A stretch of DNA of 25,186 bases from Mobilitalea sp. (GTDB lineage Bacteria; Bacillota_A; Clostridia; Lachnospirales; Lachnospiraceae): positions 1 to 25,186 of the forward strand of contig JARKQP010000283.1 of the NCBI GenBank assembly GCA_029974875.1, read 5' to 3'. Of the stretch, positions 14,898 through 23,240 are shown piece after piece. The position numbers and the translations under genes were made by a program. Below the pieces are notes generated by a model that searched no databases, was not told the DNA's origin, and saw only the letters and a program-made list of their open reading frames with translations. The stretch's first letter is position 1, and every line of letters begins with the position of its first letter.

Positions 14898-16217
14898 ATG
14901 ACGGATAAAGTGATTCGTACAAAAAATGGGGACATTTCAGGGGTTGGAATGCAGGGTTATACAATATTTAAGGGAGTGCCTTATGCAAAGCCGCCGGTGG
15001 GCGATTTAAGATGGAAGGCACCTCAGAAGCTGGAGCCTTGGGAAGGTGTTTACCGGGCAGAGCAGTTCGGAACCACCTTTGACCAGAACAGGCCGGAGGA
15101 GGGAAGCTTTTATTATAAGGAATTTTACTGGAATCCAGATTATATTACACCCCTCAGTGAAGAGAGCCTCTACTTAAATATCTGGGTGCCGGAGGGTATT
15201 ATGGAAAAGGTGCCGGTGGCTTTCTGGATCCATGGAGGAGCCTTCAGCGGTGGTTGTGGGCATGAAATGGAGTTTGATGGGGAAGCCTATTGCAAAAAGG
15301 GAGTTATCCTTGTAACCATTAATTACAGGGTAGGGCCTCTGGGATTCTTATCCCATCCCTGGCTGTCAGCGGAAAATGAAGCCGGCATATCGGGGAATTA
15401 TGGAATTCTTGACCAGATCGCAGCCCTTGATTGGGTGTATGAGAATATAGGAGCCTTTGGCGGGGATCCGTCTAAAATTACGATTTTTGGACAGTCTGCC
15501 GGAAGCATGAGCGTGCAGACCCTGGTGTCCTCCCCTTTGACAAGGGGGAAGATCGCCGGGGCAATCCTTCAAAGCGCAGGAGGATACCAGACAGGGCTTA
15601 CGAAGGATAGGAGCCTTGCAGAGGCGGAAAGGATCGGGGAAGAGCTGGTGGAGCTTGTGGGTGCCCATTCCCTGGAAGAGTTAAGGAAATTGCCGGCGCA
15701 GCAGCTGAATGAAAAAGCTGGGGAGCTGTTTATCAAGTATATTACGAAGGGGGGACTTCCTGAGCTTCCCTTTGCACCGGTTATCGATGGCTATGTGCTG
15801 ACGGAAGGCTATACAGAGGTCGTTGACCGGGGTCATACCCCTAAGATACCCTATATGGTTGGGTTGACGAAGAATGACATCGGGTGTGAGAATGGGGAGA
15901 AGAACAAGCTGTATTATGGCTGCATTGACTGGAGCTTAAAGCAGGAGGAGACAGGGAACGAACCTTCTTATGTCTACTATTTTACAAGGCAGCTGCCGGG
16001 GGATGACAAGGGAGCCTTCCACTCGGCGGAGCTATGGTATATGTTCGGTACCTTGGACAGATGCTGGAGACCGCTGGAAGAGAGGGATCATGCTCTTTCT
16101 AAAGAGATGGTGGCCTATTGGACGAATTTCATGAAATATGGGGATCCTAATGGGGAGGGACTTGACAAGTGGCAGCCCTGCTCCAGGGACAATCAATATA
16201 TTAAGGAATTTTGCTAA
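14898..16217 (+). CDS. Type-B carboxylesterase
   Basis: 439 residues. The N-terminal family stretch is intact: GDISGVGMQGYTIFKGVPYA, then PPVGDLRWKAP. The oxyanion loop is WIHGGAFSGG and the nucleophile elbow is GQSAGSMSVQ. The catalytic His is in GAFHSAELWYMFG, and an acid is expected around the GLTKNDIG region. Family members are commonly about 480-550 residues. This one is short and stops soon after KWQPCSRDNQYIKEFC, where relatives usually run on, so mild C-terminal truncation is possible. GGAGGGAAAGG at 14886-14896 supports ATG 14898 over an earlier in-frame ATG at 14859 that lies in the terminator. No signal peptide is seen, so it probably acts inside the cell on an acylated plant compound. 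Confidence 0.87.
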   Translation: MTDKVIRTKNGDISGVGMQGYTIFKGVPYAKPPVGDLRWKAPQKLEPWEGVYRAEQFGTTFDQNRPEEGSFYYKEFYWNPDYITPLSEESLYLNIWVPEGIMEKVPVAFWIHGGAFSGGCGHEMEFDGEAYCKKGVILVTINYRVGPLGFLSHPWLSAENEAGISGNYGILDQIAALDWVYENIGAFGGDPSKITIFGQSAGSMSVQTLVSSPLTRGKIAGAILQSAGGYQTGLTKDRSLAEAERIGEELVELVGAHSLEELRKLPAQQLNEKAGELFIKYITKGGLPELPFAPVIDGYVLTEGYTEVVDRGHTPKIPYMVGLTKNDIGCENGEKNKLYYGCIDWSLKQEETGNEPSYVYYFTRQLPGDDKGAFHSAELWYMFGTLDRCWRPLEERDHALSKEMVAYWTNFMKYGDPNGEGLDKWQPCSRDNQYIKEFC

Positions 16218-16272
16218 GGGGCTGTTGTCAGCCGGCAGGACAAAAATCAGCATAGAATTATTTCCGCTTTGC

Positions 16273-16301
16273 TTGTAGGTTCATAATAAGACTGATATAA
16301 T
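16273..16301 (+). promoter_or_regulatory. Sigma-A-type promoter for the AraC/GH39 regulator
   Basis: TTGTAG at 16273-16278 and TATAAT at 16296-16301 are separated by 17 bases. The ATG of the regulator is 45 bases downstream of the -10 box. This is one of the cleanest promoters in the window. Confidence 0.7.
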
Positions 16302-16346
16302 AGAAGCATTGATAGCTACAGAAATTATACAGAAAGGCAGGAAGCG

Positions 16347-18764
16347 ATGCAGGATTTTATCTTAAAAAATGGGGAGATCATGGATTTTGATTTTTATATC
16401 CATACCTATGAACCGCTTCATTTCCACCAGGATATTGAGCTGTTTTATGTGGTGGAAGGCTCGGCGGAGCTGACGGTAGGGGATGAGACCTTTTCCATGC
16501 AGCAGGATGATTTTATTATCATTAATGCCAATAAAAAGCATGGCTACAGCTCCGAAGGAGAGGTTTTAATCAGCTGTTTCCATATCAACTACCAGATGTT
16601 AAGCATCCTGCTCCAGAATAATTTCATTTTAATCTGGTGTAATTCTGTCATTGATAAAAATGAAGCTTATATGGATGTCAGGAGGATAATAAAGCAGATC
16701 CTCAACCAATATTTTGACAAGAAAAACAGGGGGATCGTATACCTGAACAGCCTTTATTATGAGCTGCTCCATATCATCAACAGCAACTTTTTGATTAACG
16801 TGGAGGATAAGAGGTTTAACTCTGAGAAGAAGGACCGGCTGGATAACCGGTTAAATGATATTGTCAACTATATGCGGGCGAATTATAACCGTCCCATCAG
16901 CTTAAACGACCTTGCGGATAAACTCTATTTGTCTAACTCCTATCTTTCCAAGTATATTAAAAAGCAATTGGGAATGAGCTTTGTTGATTATTTAAATAAT
17001 GAGCGGCTCCACCATGCGATGGAGGAGCTTTTGTATTCCGACCATTCCATTACCAGGATCGCCCTGGATAACGGCTTTGCGAATACGGCTGCCTTTAATA
17101 AGGCCTTTAAGGAGACTTATCATACGACGCCTTCCCAATACCAGGCGGAGAAGAAGGACAAGATTAAGAAAAAGGCAAAGGAACCGTCGGAAGGCAAGAA
17201 GAAGCTCATTGAAAAAAGAATCCATGAATTTTATGACCGGAACCCGGTCAAGCCGGAGGTGGTGGCGGAGCAGGGTGACCATTATATTATTGTAGATTCC
17301 GCTAAGGGGGAGGCCTACCAGCAGAACTGGAACAGGATGGTCAATATCGGCGAAGCGGCCTCCCTGCTGCGGTCAGACATCCAGGAGCATATCCTGATAT
17401 TAAAAAATGACCTGCATTTTACCTATATCCGTTTTTGGGATATCTGGGGGAAGGATATGTATATTGATATCAATAACCCGGAGGGCGATTATAATTTTGA
17501 CATCATAAGCAGGGTCTTTGATTTCCTGGTAGCCAATAAGATGAAGCCCTACCTGGAGATCGGCTTAAAGCCCAGAAAGCTGTTAAGGTCAGTGAATAAT
17601 ATGCTGATTAATGAGAAGAGCAGCGTGGGCTTTGAAAATAAAGCTGAATTTAAAAGGTTCATGCCGGCATTTATGTCCTATGTGATGAACCGGTATGGGA
17701 TTAAGGAGGTAGAGACCTGGGTCTTTGAGTTTTGGAAGGATGAGGAGGAAAACAAAAGTGCATCCTTTTATTATGAGTTATTTGACATGACCTATGATAT
17801 CATTAAGTCCTTTTCCCATAAAATTAAGGTCGGCGGGGCAGGGCTGTCCGTCCGCTTTGGCATGAAGAATTTCTATGAAATCCTTGAGTCCTGGGGGAAG
17901 CGCAAGAACCATCCGGATTTTCTGTCCTTTTATCTGTATCCTTATGTTCCGGGGGATGAAGAGGGAGAGAAGTTTACCAAGCACTCCACAGACAGTAAGT
18001 TTGTAAAGAACCAGCTGGTTATGGCCAGGCAGGTTCTGGAGGAGATCAGGTTTTCCGTACAGGAAATCCATGTTACGGAGTGGAATGTAACCGTATCCCA
18101 AAGGAATTCCATGAATGACAGCTGCTTTAAGGGCGCCTATATCATGAAAAATGTGATTGAAAGCATTGGGCTGGCCGATGTCATGGGATACTGGGTAGGC
18201 TCTGACAGCTTTGGGGATTTCTATGACAGCAAATCCTTGCTGAACGGGGGAGGAGGCCTGATTAGTAAGGATGGGATCAGGAAGCCTGCCTTTTATGCCC
18301 TGGATTTCTTAAACCAGATGGGGGAACTGTTGCTGAGGAAGGACGAGAACTGCATGGTTACGACCAACGGGCATTATGATTATTATATTGCCTGCCATAA
18401 TTATAAGCACTTTAATTATCAATATTATATGAAGGCGGAGGATGAGCTGGATATCAGGAAGCAGCACCGCATGTTTGTTGATAATGAGAGGGTTAAGCTT
18501 AATTTCCAGATTAACAATGTGAAGAACGGAACCTACAGGGTGATTATCCACACCATTAACAAGGAGCATGGAAGTGTCCAGGATGAGTGGATGAATATGG
18601 ATTTTTATGAGCATATGAACCAAAAGGATATTGATTATTTGAAGAAGGTATGCACGCCCAGGATTTTCATGAAGACCAGCGTTGCGAAGGAGGGCTTGCT
18701 GAATTTGGAGACGATTTTGGAGCCGAATGAGATACAGCTGCTTCAGATTGTGTATCAGTATTAG
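16347..18764 (+). CDS. AraC-family regulator fused to a GH39-like domain
   Basis: 805 residues in three parts. Residues 1-100 form a cupin sensor (PLHFHQDIELFYVVEGSAEL). Residues 168-268 form an AraC DNA-binding domain with both helix-turn-helix units (ISLNDLADKLYLSNSYLSKY and SITRIALDNGFANTAAFNKA). A basic linker (about 269-290) leads to a GH39-like barrel from about residue 300 to 660, with a beta-rich tail. In GH39 the acid/base Glu follows a Trp-Asn (WNEP). Here the site reads EFWKDEEE, with Asp at 465. The nucleophile-like Glu is kept at 578 in VTEWN. It is probably a cytoplasmic sugar-binding sensor rather than a working glycosidase, and a good candidate activator of the flanking catabolic genes. 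No target operator could be identified by eye. Confidence 0.88.
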   Translation: MQDFILKNGEIMDFDFYIHTYEPLHFHQDIELFYVVEGSAELTVGDETFSMQQDDFIIINANKKHGYSSEGEVLISCFHINYQMLSILLQNNFILIWCNSVIDKNEAYMDVRRIIKQILNQYFDKKNRGIVYLNSLYYELLHIINSNFLINVEDKRFNSEKKDRLDNRLNDIVNYMRANYNRPISLNDLADKLYLSNSYLSKYIKKQLGMSFVDYLNNERLHHAMEELLYSDHSITRIALDNGFANTAAFNKAFKETYHTTPSQYQAEKKDKIKKKAKEPSEGKKKLIEKRIHEFYDRNPVKPEVVAEQGDHYIIVDSAKGEAYQQNWNRMVNIGEAASLLRSDIQEHILILKNDLHFTYIRFWDIWGKDMYIDINNPEGDYNFDIISRVFDFLVANKMKPYLEIGLKPRKLLRSVNNMLINEKSSVGFENKAEFKRFMPAFMSYVMNRYGIKEVETWVFEFWKDEEENKSASFYYELFDMTYDIIKSFSHKIKVGGAGLSVRFGMKNFYEILESWGKRKNHPDFLSFYLYPYVPGDEEGEKFTKHSTDSKFVKNQLVMARQVLEEIRFSVQEIHVTEWNVTVSQRNSMNDSCFKGAYIMKNVIESIGLADVMGYWVGSDSFGDFYDSKSLLNGGGGLISKDGIRKPAFYALDFLNQMGELLLRKDENCMVTTNGHYDYYIACHNYKHFNYQYYMKAEDELDIRKQHRMFVDNERVKLNFQINNVKNGTYRVIIHTINKEHGSVQDEWMNMDFYEHMNQKDIDYLKKVCTPRIFMKTSVAKEGLLNLETILEPNEIQLLQIVYQY

Positions 18765-18800
18765 AGGGGGAGATCCGGATATAGTTTTTTAATATTGTGA

Positions 18801-18829
18801 TTGTAAAAATATAAAAATGAGGTTATACT
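18801..18829 (+). promoter_or_regulatory. Sigma-A-type promoter for the toxin-antitoxin genes
   Basis: TTGTAA at 18801-18806 and TATACT at 18824-18829 have a 17-base spacer. The antitoxin ATG is 33 bases downstream, with AAAGGGAGGTG just before it. Confidence 0.72.
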
Positions 18830-18861
18830 AAAGATATGAAAAGGAAAGGGAGGTGCGAACA

Positions 18862-19026
18862 ATGCGAACAACAGCCCAGGTGATATATACACCAGAAGAA
18901 CTTGCAAAGATGGAAATAAGAAACTTCGTTAATGAAGGATTGAAGGATGTTCAGAATAACGGCCTCTATGATTTCGATGAAGTTTTTGATGAATTAGAAA
19001 GCAGGTACAAGAGTGCAGCCGTATAG
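18862..19026 (+). CDS. Small antitoxin-like protein (54 residues)
   Basis: The frame runs from ATG 18862 to TAG 19024-19026. The sequence is MRTTAQVIYTPEEL then acidic stretches such as LYDFDEVFDELESRY. An acidic, helical C-terminal half is typical of the toxin-binding part of RelB/ParD/YefM-type antitoxins. A strong RBS, AAAGGGAGGTG at 18847-18857, precedes it. It overlaps the downstream toxin by 14 bases, the classical coupled arrangement, and has its own promoter. The family within antitoxins cannot be fixed by eye. The N-terminus is too short for a long DNA-binding domain. Confidence 0.75.
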   Translation: MRTTAQVIYTPEELAKMEIRNFVNEGLKDVQNNGLYDFDEVFDELESRYKSAAV

Positions 19027-19333
19027 AATTGTATTAACGGGAAGAGCAAAGGATGATATCGTCGATATAGGCGATTACATTACATATACGCTGCTAGAAC
19101 CGGAGACTGCTCTTGACTTTGTCAGAGGCTTGAGAAGGTCCATTGCTACCTTGAAAGAACTTCCAGAGCGATATACATTGATTGATGATGAAGTCCTTGC
19201 CAGCCAGGGGATTCACTGTATGCCTTACAGAAATTACTATGTTTTTTATGAAGTTATTAGAGCGATGAATACAGTAATTGTCCTTAGGGTAGGCTACAAT
19301 CGTAGAAATTGGAAAGAAATATTGCTGAAATAG
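19013..19333 (+). CDS. ParE/RelE-superfamily toxin
   Basis: 106 residues starting at GTG 19013, inside the antitoxin's end. The opening YRIVLTGRAKDDIVDIGDYI is the conserved N-terminal strand and helix of this superfamily, followed by LRRSIATLKELPERY and the C-terminal core RNYYVFYEVIRAMNTVIVLR then VGYNRRNW. RelE-type members cleave mRNA on the ribosome, and ParE-type members inhibit gyrase. The Arg-rich end fits either. It is co-transcribed with the antitoxin and closed by a terminator at 19383-19420. The module sits between two groups of dgp-like genes and may stabilise the island. Confidence 0.88.
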   Translation: MQPYRIVLTGRAKDDIVDIGDYITYTLLEPETALDFVRGLRRSIATLKELPERYTLIDDEVLASQGIHCMPYRNYYVFYEVIRAMNTVIVLRVGYNRRNWKEILLK

Positions 19334-19382
19334 TTTTGATAAATTTTGAAAGCTGATGGTATCTAAACTTATAAAAATCATT

Positions 19383-19420
19383 AAGGACAGAAAACATATA
19401 TTGTTTTTTGTCCTTTCTTT
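19383..19420 (+). terminator. Rho-independent terminator of the toxin-antitoxin operon
   Basis: AAGGACAGAAAAC (19383-19395) pairs with GTTTTTTGTCCTT (19403-19415), 13 pairs with one G-U, followed by TCTTT. Confidence 0.85.
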
Positions 19421-19552
19421 GTGTGGGGATGGATGAGGTTAAAAAGTAGGTAAAATATTGATATATATTCATCAAATTTGGGGATGATGATTATGGCCGG
19501 CGGGTATATGATAAAAGCAGGAAGTGACGTAGATTAGAGTGGAGTTAGGAAA

Positions 19553-19969
19553 ATGCAGGTTCAGGAATTCGATCAGCTCTTGCTGGAAGAGCAGACCATA
19601 ACAAATTATATGGTAGAGGGAATTATATTGGGATATGAATTTAAGATACGTTATCCCTTTTGGCGGGGGACGTATTTGAGCTGCATTGAAAAACTGGAGG
19701 TAGCCATAGACCGGGAGCTTTTAAACCAGGAAGACATTTTTTTTACCTTGAATGGGAAGCGGTTCTTGATGGAAGAGCTTAGGGCTTTCTATAAAGAGTA
19801 TTGGTATGTCCTGGAGGATGCAACTCTTACAGTAATCAAAAAGGGCGGTATTACAAAGGGCTTCCACGAGGTGGCCATAACCCTGCAGCACCGGATCCCA
19901 TATGGAAGGCAGCCTGGCGGGTACCGGAGCATAACAAATACCATAACAAGAACCTTGATGGCAGAATGA
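19553..19969 (+). CDS. dgpB: DgpB-like C-glycoside deglycosidase beta subunit, copy 3
   Basis: 138 residues, same length as copy 2 and alike throughout: ILGYEFKIRYPFWRGTYLSC, FFTLNGKRFLMEELRAFYKE, a KKGGITKGFHEVAI segment and QHRIPYGRQPGGY. Nothing indicates decay in this gene. It ends 16 bases before the ATG of a DgpC-related protein that has lost most of its metal-site residues. A GGAG-type RBS lies near 19541. The upstream 130 bases hold an AT-rich palindromic stretch (TTGATATATATTCATCAA near 19457) but no promoter I can defend. Confidence 0.78.
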   Translation: MQVQEFDQLLLEEQTITNYMVEGIILGYEFKIRYPFWRGTYLSCIEKLEVAIDRELLNQEDIFFTLNGKRFLMEELRAFYKEYWYVLEDATLTVIKKGGITKGFHEVAITLQHRIPYGRQPGGYRSITNTITRTLMAE

Positions 19970-19985
19970 AGGGGTGGGGCATGGC

Positions 19986-20765
19986 ATGAAGCTTGGATTA
20001 TGCATGGATAATTTTTCGGATGATTTTGTAGCCCGGAGGGCATCCTTTGAGGAGCTGGTCCAAAGAGCGGCGAAGCTGGGCTACCGGGGGATTGAATTTA
20101 CGCCGGCCCAGATGCTGGCCTCCTATCCGCAGGTTTCCGATGGGGAGATAGGGTTGGTCAGGGAGGTTCTGTCGAAATACCATATGGAACCCTTTTGCTG
20201 GAATATATATCTTGATACCGGCGCCATTACCGGGAGGGAGTTATCGGAAAATGAGATACAAAAGACTATGCTGCAAAACTTAATCTATGCAAAGAAGGCT
20301 GGTTTTCCCCTAATCAAGACTTCCAGGGATATAACCCCAAGGATTTTTCAAAAAATGCTTACCTTATGCCGGGATTTGGATATGAAGCTGGCAGTTGAAA
20401 TAGAAAACCTGGAGACTGAGGACTATGGTGAAGGGGATGTCCAGGAATTTATCCGGGTCATTCAAGGTGAGGGGGAAGGACGGGCAGGCCTTATGCCGGA
20501 GCTGGAACTGTTGCCGCTTCCAGCGGCTGATACCGGGGGTCTGTGGAATATGTCCTTTGGTATTTATATCCGCCCTGAAGCGGTCCTGAAAAACCGGGAC
20601 ATAATCAAAGGGGCAGCAGAAGCAGGGTATCCTGGATATCTTTTGTGCAGGAGTGGAAGAAAAGCTTCCCCGGATGCACAGAGGCAGGCAGAGCAGTTTG
20701 TAAAAGGCTGTAACCGTGTTCTGGAAAACAATAAAAAGGAAATAGAAAAAATAAGAAAGGGATAG
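19986..20765 (+). CDS. Degenerate DgpC-related TIM-barrel protein, probable pseudoenzyme
   Basis: 259 residues against 324-347 for copies 1 and 2. The N-terminal half aligns well with copy 2 (for example YAKKAGFPLIKTSRDITPRI against YAKKAGFQMVRTQHAISPAI, and LDMKLAVE against LDMKLTIE). Beyond that, three of the four ligands are changed: E138 is kept, but Asp becomes E172 (LMPELEL), His becomes F191 (NMSFGIY) and the last Glu becomes R222 (LLCRSGR). The segment of about 85 residues between the Asp and His positions is cut to about 18. The frame is open and clean, with good codons and a purine-rich RBS, so it looks kept rather than decaying. I prefer ATG 19986 to GTG 19974. It may be a structural or regulatory partner of the DgpB copy just upstream. 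Confidence 0.75.
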   Translation: MKLGLCMDNFSDDFVARRASFEELVQRAAKLGYRGIEFTPAQMLASYPQVSDGEIGLVREVLSKYHMEPFCWNIYLDTGAITGRELSENEIQKTMLQNLIYAKKAGFPLIKTSRDITPRIFQKMLTLCRDLDMKLAVEIENLETEDYGEGDVQEFIRVIQGEGEGRAGLMPELELLPLPAADTGGLWNMSFGIYIRPEAVLKNRDIIKGAAEAGYPGYLLCRSGRKASPDAQRQAEQFVKGCNRVLENNKKEIEKIRKG

Positions 20766-20773
20766 GTGGTAAT

Positions 20774-21820
20774 ATGACAAACATTAAACTTGGTATTATC
20801 GGATATGGTTTCATGGGCCATGAGCATGAGAACTTACTGGAGAAATATGAGGGGGCACAGATTATAGCGGTGTGCGATACGAACCCCCAGCAGCTTGAGG
20901 ATACGAAGCCCGGAGTGCTTACCTTTGCCGACTACCATGATCTGCTGAAGGTGGAGGAAATCAATACGGTAATTATATCCGTGCCGAACCCGCTGCATAA
21001 GGAAGTGACTATAGACGCGGCGAAGGCCGGCAAAAATATTATCTGTGAGAAACCGGCAGCCATGTCGGTAGAGGAATTTGATGAGATGGTAAAGGCAGCG
21101 AAGGAATACCAGGTCTTATTTACGATCCACCACCAGCGCAGATGGGACAAGGACTACCGCATTATGAAGGCAGTATATGACAGCCGGGCAGTAGGGGACA
21201 TGTATCTTATTAAATCCCAGCTCTACGGTGTTAACGGCAATATGCATGACTGGCACATTTATAAAGAAATGGGCGGCGGAATGCTGTATGACTGGGGTGT
21301 TCATTTGATTGACCAGATGCTGAACATGGTGGACAGTGAAATTGCTACGGTCTTTGCCGATGTGCAGAATGTTATTAATAAGGAAGTGGATGATTACTTC
21401 AAAATCATTCTTAAGTTTAAGAATAAGGTAACAGCTGAGATTGAATTAGGAACCTATTATTTAAACCCGACCAGGGAATGGTTTATCGGCGGCAAGAAGG
21501 GGAGTGCATTTATTGAAGGCTTTGAAGGCAAGGGCAGGATCGTAAGGACGAAGCACCTGCTGGAAAATGTGCCGGGCAAGATTACCATGACCGCTTCCGG
21601 CCCGACCAGATCCTTTGGCCCTCCGGCACCGGGTCTCTTATATGAGGAAGAGCTGCCGAAGGTAGAAACCTCCCATATGGAATTCTTCAAGAATTACTAT
21701 AATGCCCTGAACGGGAAGGAAGAGCTGGCAATTAAACCGGAGGAAGTGAGAAGGGTATTAAGGCTTATGGACGCTGTGAGGAAATCAGCTGAGACAAATA
21801 CAGCAATCCAGTTTGAATAG
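20774..21820 (+). CDS. Gfo/Idh/MocA family oxidoreductase
   Basis: 348 residues. Rossmann motif LGIIGYGFMGHEHENLL at the N-terminus, EKP motif in IICEKPAAMSVEEF, and the catalytic stretch MLYDWGVHLIDQML with the expected Asp and His. It is clearly separate from the DgpA-like pair, lacking their RRRAVPTWGVFP block and having HHQRRWDKDYR in the corresponding area. AGGTGG at 20764-20769 overlaps the upstream stop codon, so it is translated together with the degenerate DgpC relative. A terminator-like hairpin follows at 21841. It may oxidise or reduce a sugar released in the pathway. The substrate is unknown. Confidence 0.85.
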   Translation: MTNIKLGIIGYGFMGHEHENLLEKYEGAQIIAVCDTNPQQLEDTKPGVLTFADYHDLLKVEEINTVIISVPNPLHKEVTIDAAKAGKNIICEKPAAMSVEEFDEMVKAAKEYQVLFTIHHQRRWDKDYRIMKAVYDSRAVGDMYLIKSQLYGVNGNMHDWHIYKEMGGGMLYDWGVHLIDQMLNMVDSEIATVFADVQNVINKEVDDYFKIILKFKNKVTAEIELGTYYLNPTREWFIGGKKGSAFIEGFEGKGRIVRTKHLLENVPGKITMTASGPTRSFGPPAPGLLYEEELPKVETSHMEFFKNYYNALNGKEELAIKPEEVRRVLRLMDAVRKSAETNTAIQFE

Positions 21821-21840
21821 GCATGGAAAGTGTCCGAATT

Positions 21841-21880
21841 AAAAAAGAGCATAAAACATATATGAAAATTTGTCTTTTTT
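21841..21880 (+). terminator. Imperfect terminator hairpin
   Basis: AAAAAAGA (21841-21848) pairs with TCTTTTTT (21873-21880), with a few further pairs inside separated by single bulges. The T run is part of the stem. It closes the dgpB3-oxidoreductase group before the second dgpA-like gene. Confidence 0.5.
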
Positions 21881-22079
21881 CTGTGCGTCTCTGAGAAACT
21901 GGACAAAAAGCATCACGATATAAGTGTAAATAATCAAATGTGTAGATAGCGGATTTGAACTAAAATAGGAATAGAAATAAACCTGTTTTAAAAATATAGG
22001 CAGTTGGGAACAACATAGTTTTGTATTATCTAAGGTATCATCTAAAAATAATAAAGATATTATCAGGAGGTAAAGTTTT

Positions 22080-23195
22080 ATGAAGGACGGTAAATTACAG
22101 ATCGGTATTGTAGGTTGTGGAGGTATTGCTAATAATAAGCACATGCCGGCACTCAAGAAATTGGCAGACAAATGCGTGATGACAGCATTCTGTGACATTG
22201 TTCCGGAAAGAGCTGAAAAGGCAGCAAAGGAATATGGAGCAGCAGATGCAAAGGTGTATACGGATTACCTTGAAATGTATAAGGATAAGGATCTGGATAT
22301 AATCCATGTGCTGACACCTAACGTAGTGCATTGCCCGGCTACTGTAGCTGCTTTTGAGGCAGGCAAGCATGTATTATGCGAGAAGCCGATGGCACATAAC
22401 ACAGAGGATGCCAGGAAGATGATCGAAGCTTGGAAGAAGAGCGGAAAGAAATTCACCATTGGCTATCAGAACAGATTCAGGGATGAGATCCAGTCCCTCC
22501 ACAAGGCTTGTGACGCAGGTGAGCTAGGCGATATCTACTATGCCAAGGCACATGCCGTAAGAAGAAGGGCAGTTCCTACCTGGGGCGTATTCCCTAACAA
22601 GGCATTACAGGGCGGCGGACCGCTGATTGATATCGGCACCCATGCGCTTGATATTACCTTATGGATGATGGACAATTACAAACCGGTCAGCGTAACCGGT
22701 TCCGTATTCTATAAGCTGGGCAGCTTACCCCAGGCAACGGAAGGCAATATGTTTGGGCCTTGGGATCCAAAGACCTATGAGGTAGAGGACTCTGCCTTTG
22801 GTATGATTAAGATGGAGAACGGCGCAGCAATCTATCTGGAAGCATCCTGGGCACTCAATGTATCCGAGTCAAAGGAAGCATCCACAACCCTGTGCGGAAC
22901 CAAGGCTGGTGCTGAGGTACAATCCGGTATGAGCTATCCGGTAAATCAGCTGATCTACAACCGCGGACATCATGGATTATTGACAGAGGAGAAGATCTCT
23001 TCTGCAGGAAACATTGCATATTTTGAAGGCGGCGCAGGCGAGCCTGGCTACATGGAAGCAAAGCAGTGGCTGGATGCGGTCATCAATGATGGTGAGCCCC
23101 TTGTAAAGCCGGAGCAGGCATTTGTGGTAACACAGATTCTGGAAGCTATCTACGAATCCGACCGGACCGGTAAGGAAGTATTCTTAAATAAATAA
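22080..23195 (+). CDS. dgpA: DgpA-like 3-keto-forming glycoside oxidoreductase (Gfo/Idh/MocA), copy 2
   Basis: 371 residues. IGIVGCGGIANNKH starts the Rossmann fold, the EKP motif is at residues 101-103 (CEKPMAHNTEDARK), and DIGTHALDITLWMMDNYKPV marks the catalytic helix, all shared with copy 1. The two proteins are near-identical in the central substrate-facing blocks, and diverge mainly around residues 215-225 and 285-325 (copy 2 numbering), where an eight-residue difference and a different loop occur. Those loops may set substrate choice. AGGAGG at 22065-22070 lies nine bases before the ATG. It has about 200 bases of AT-rich upstream sequence, so it probably starts a transcript that includes the tandem leader and the following genes. 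Confidence 0.82.
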   Translation: MKDGKLQIGIVGCGGIANNKHMPALKKLADKCVMTAFCDIVPERAEKAAKEYGAADAKVYTDYLEMYKDKDLDIIHVLTPNVVHCPATVAAFEAGKHVLCEKPMAHNTEDARKMIEAWKKSGKKFTIGYQNRFRDEIQSLHKACDAGELGDIYYAKAHAVRRRAVPTWGVFPNKALQGGGPLIDIGTHALDITLWMMDNYKPVSVTGSVFYKLGSLPQATEGNMFGPWDPKTYEVEDSAFGMIKMENGAAIYLEASWALNVSESKEASTTLCGTKAGAEVQSGMSYPVNQLIYNRGHHGLLTEEKISSAGNIAYFEGGAGEPGYMEAKQWLDAVINDGEPLVKPEQAFVVTQILEAIYESDRTGKEVFLNK

Positions 23196-23240
23196 TAGGA
23201 AGATCAGGCTCCCTGAAACTCTTCACATGCTTGTGTATGC

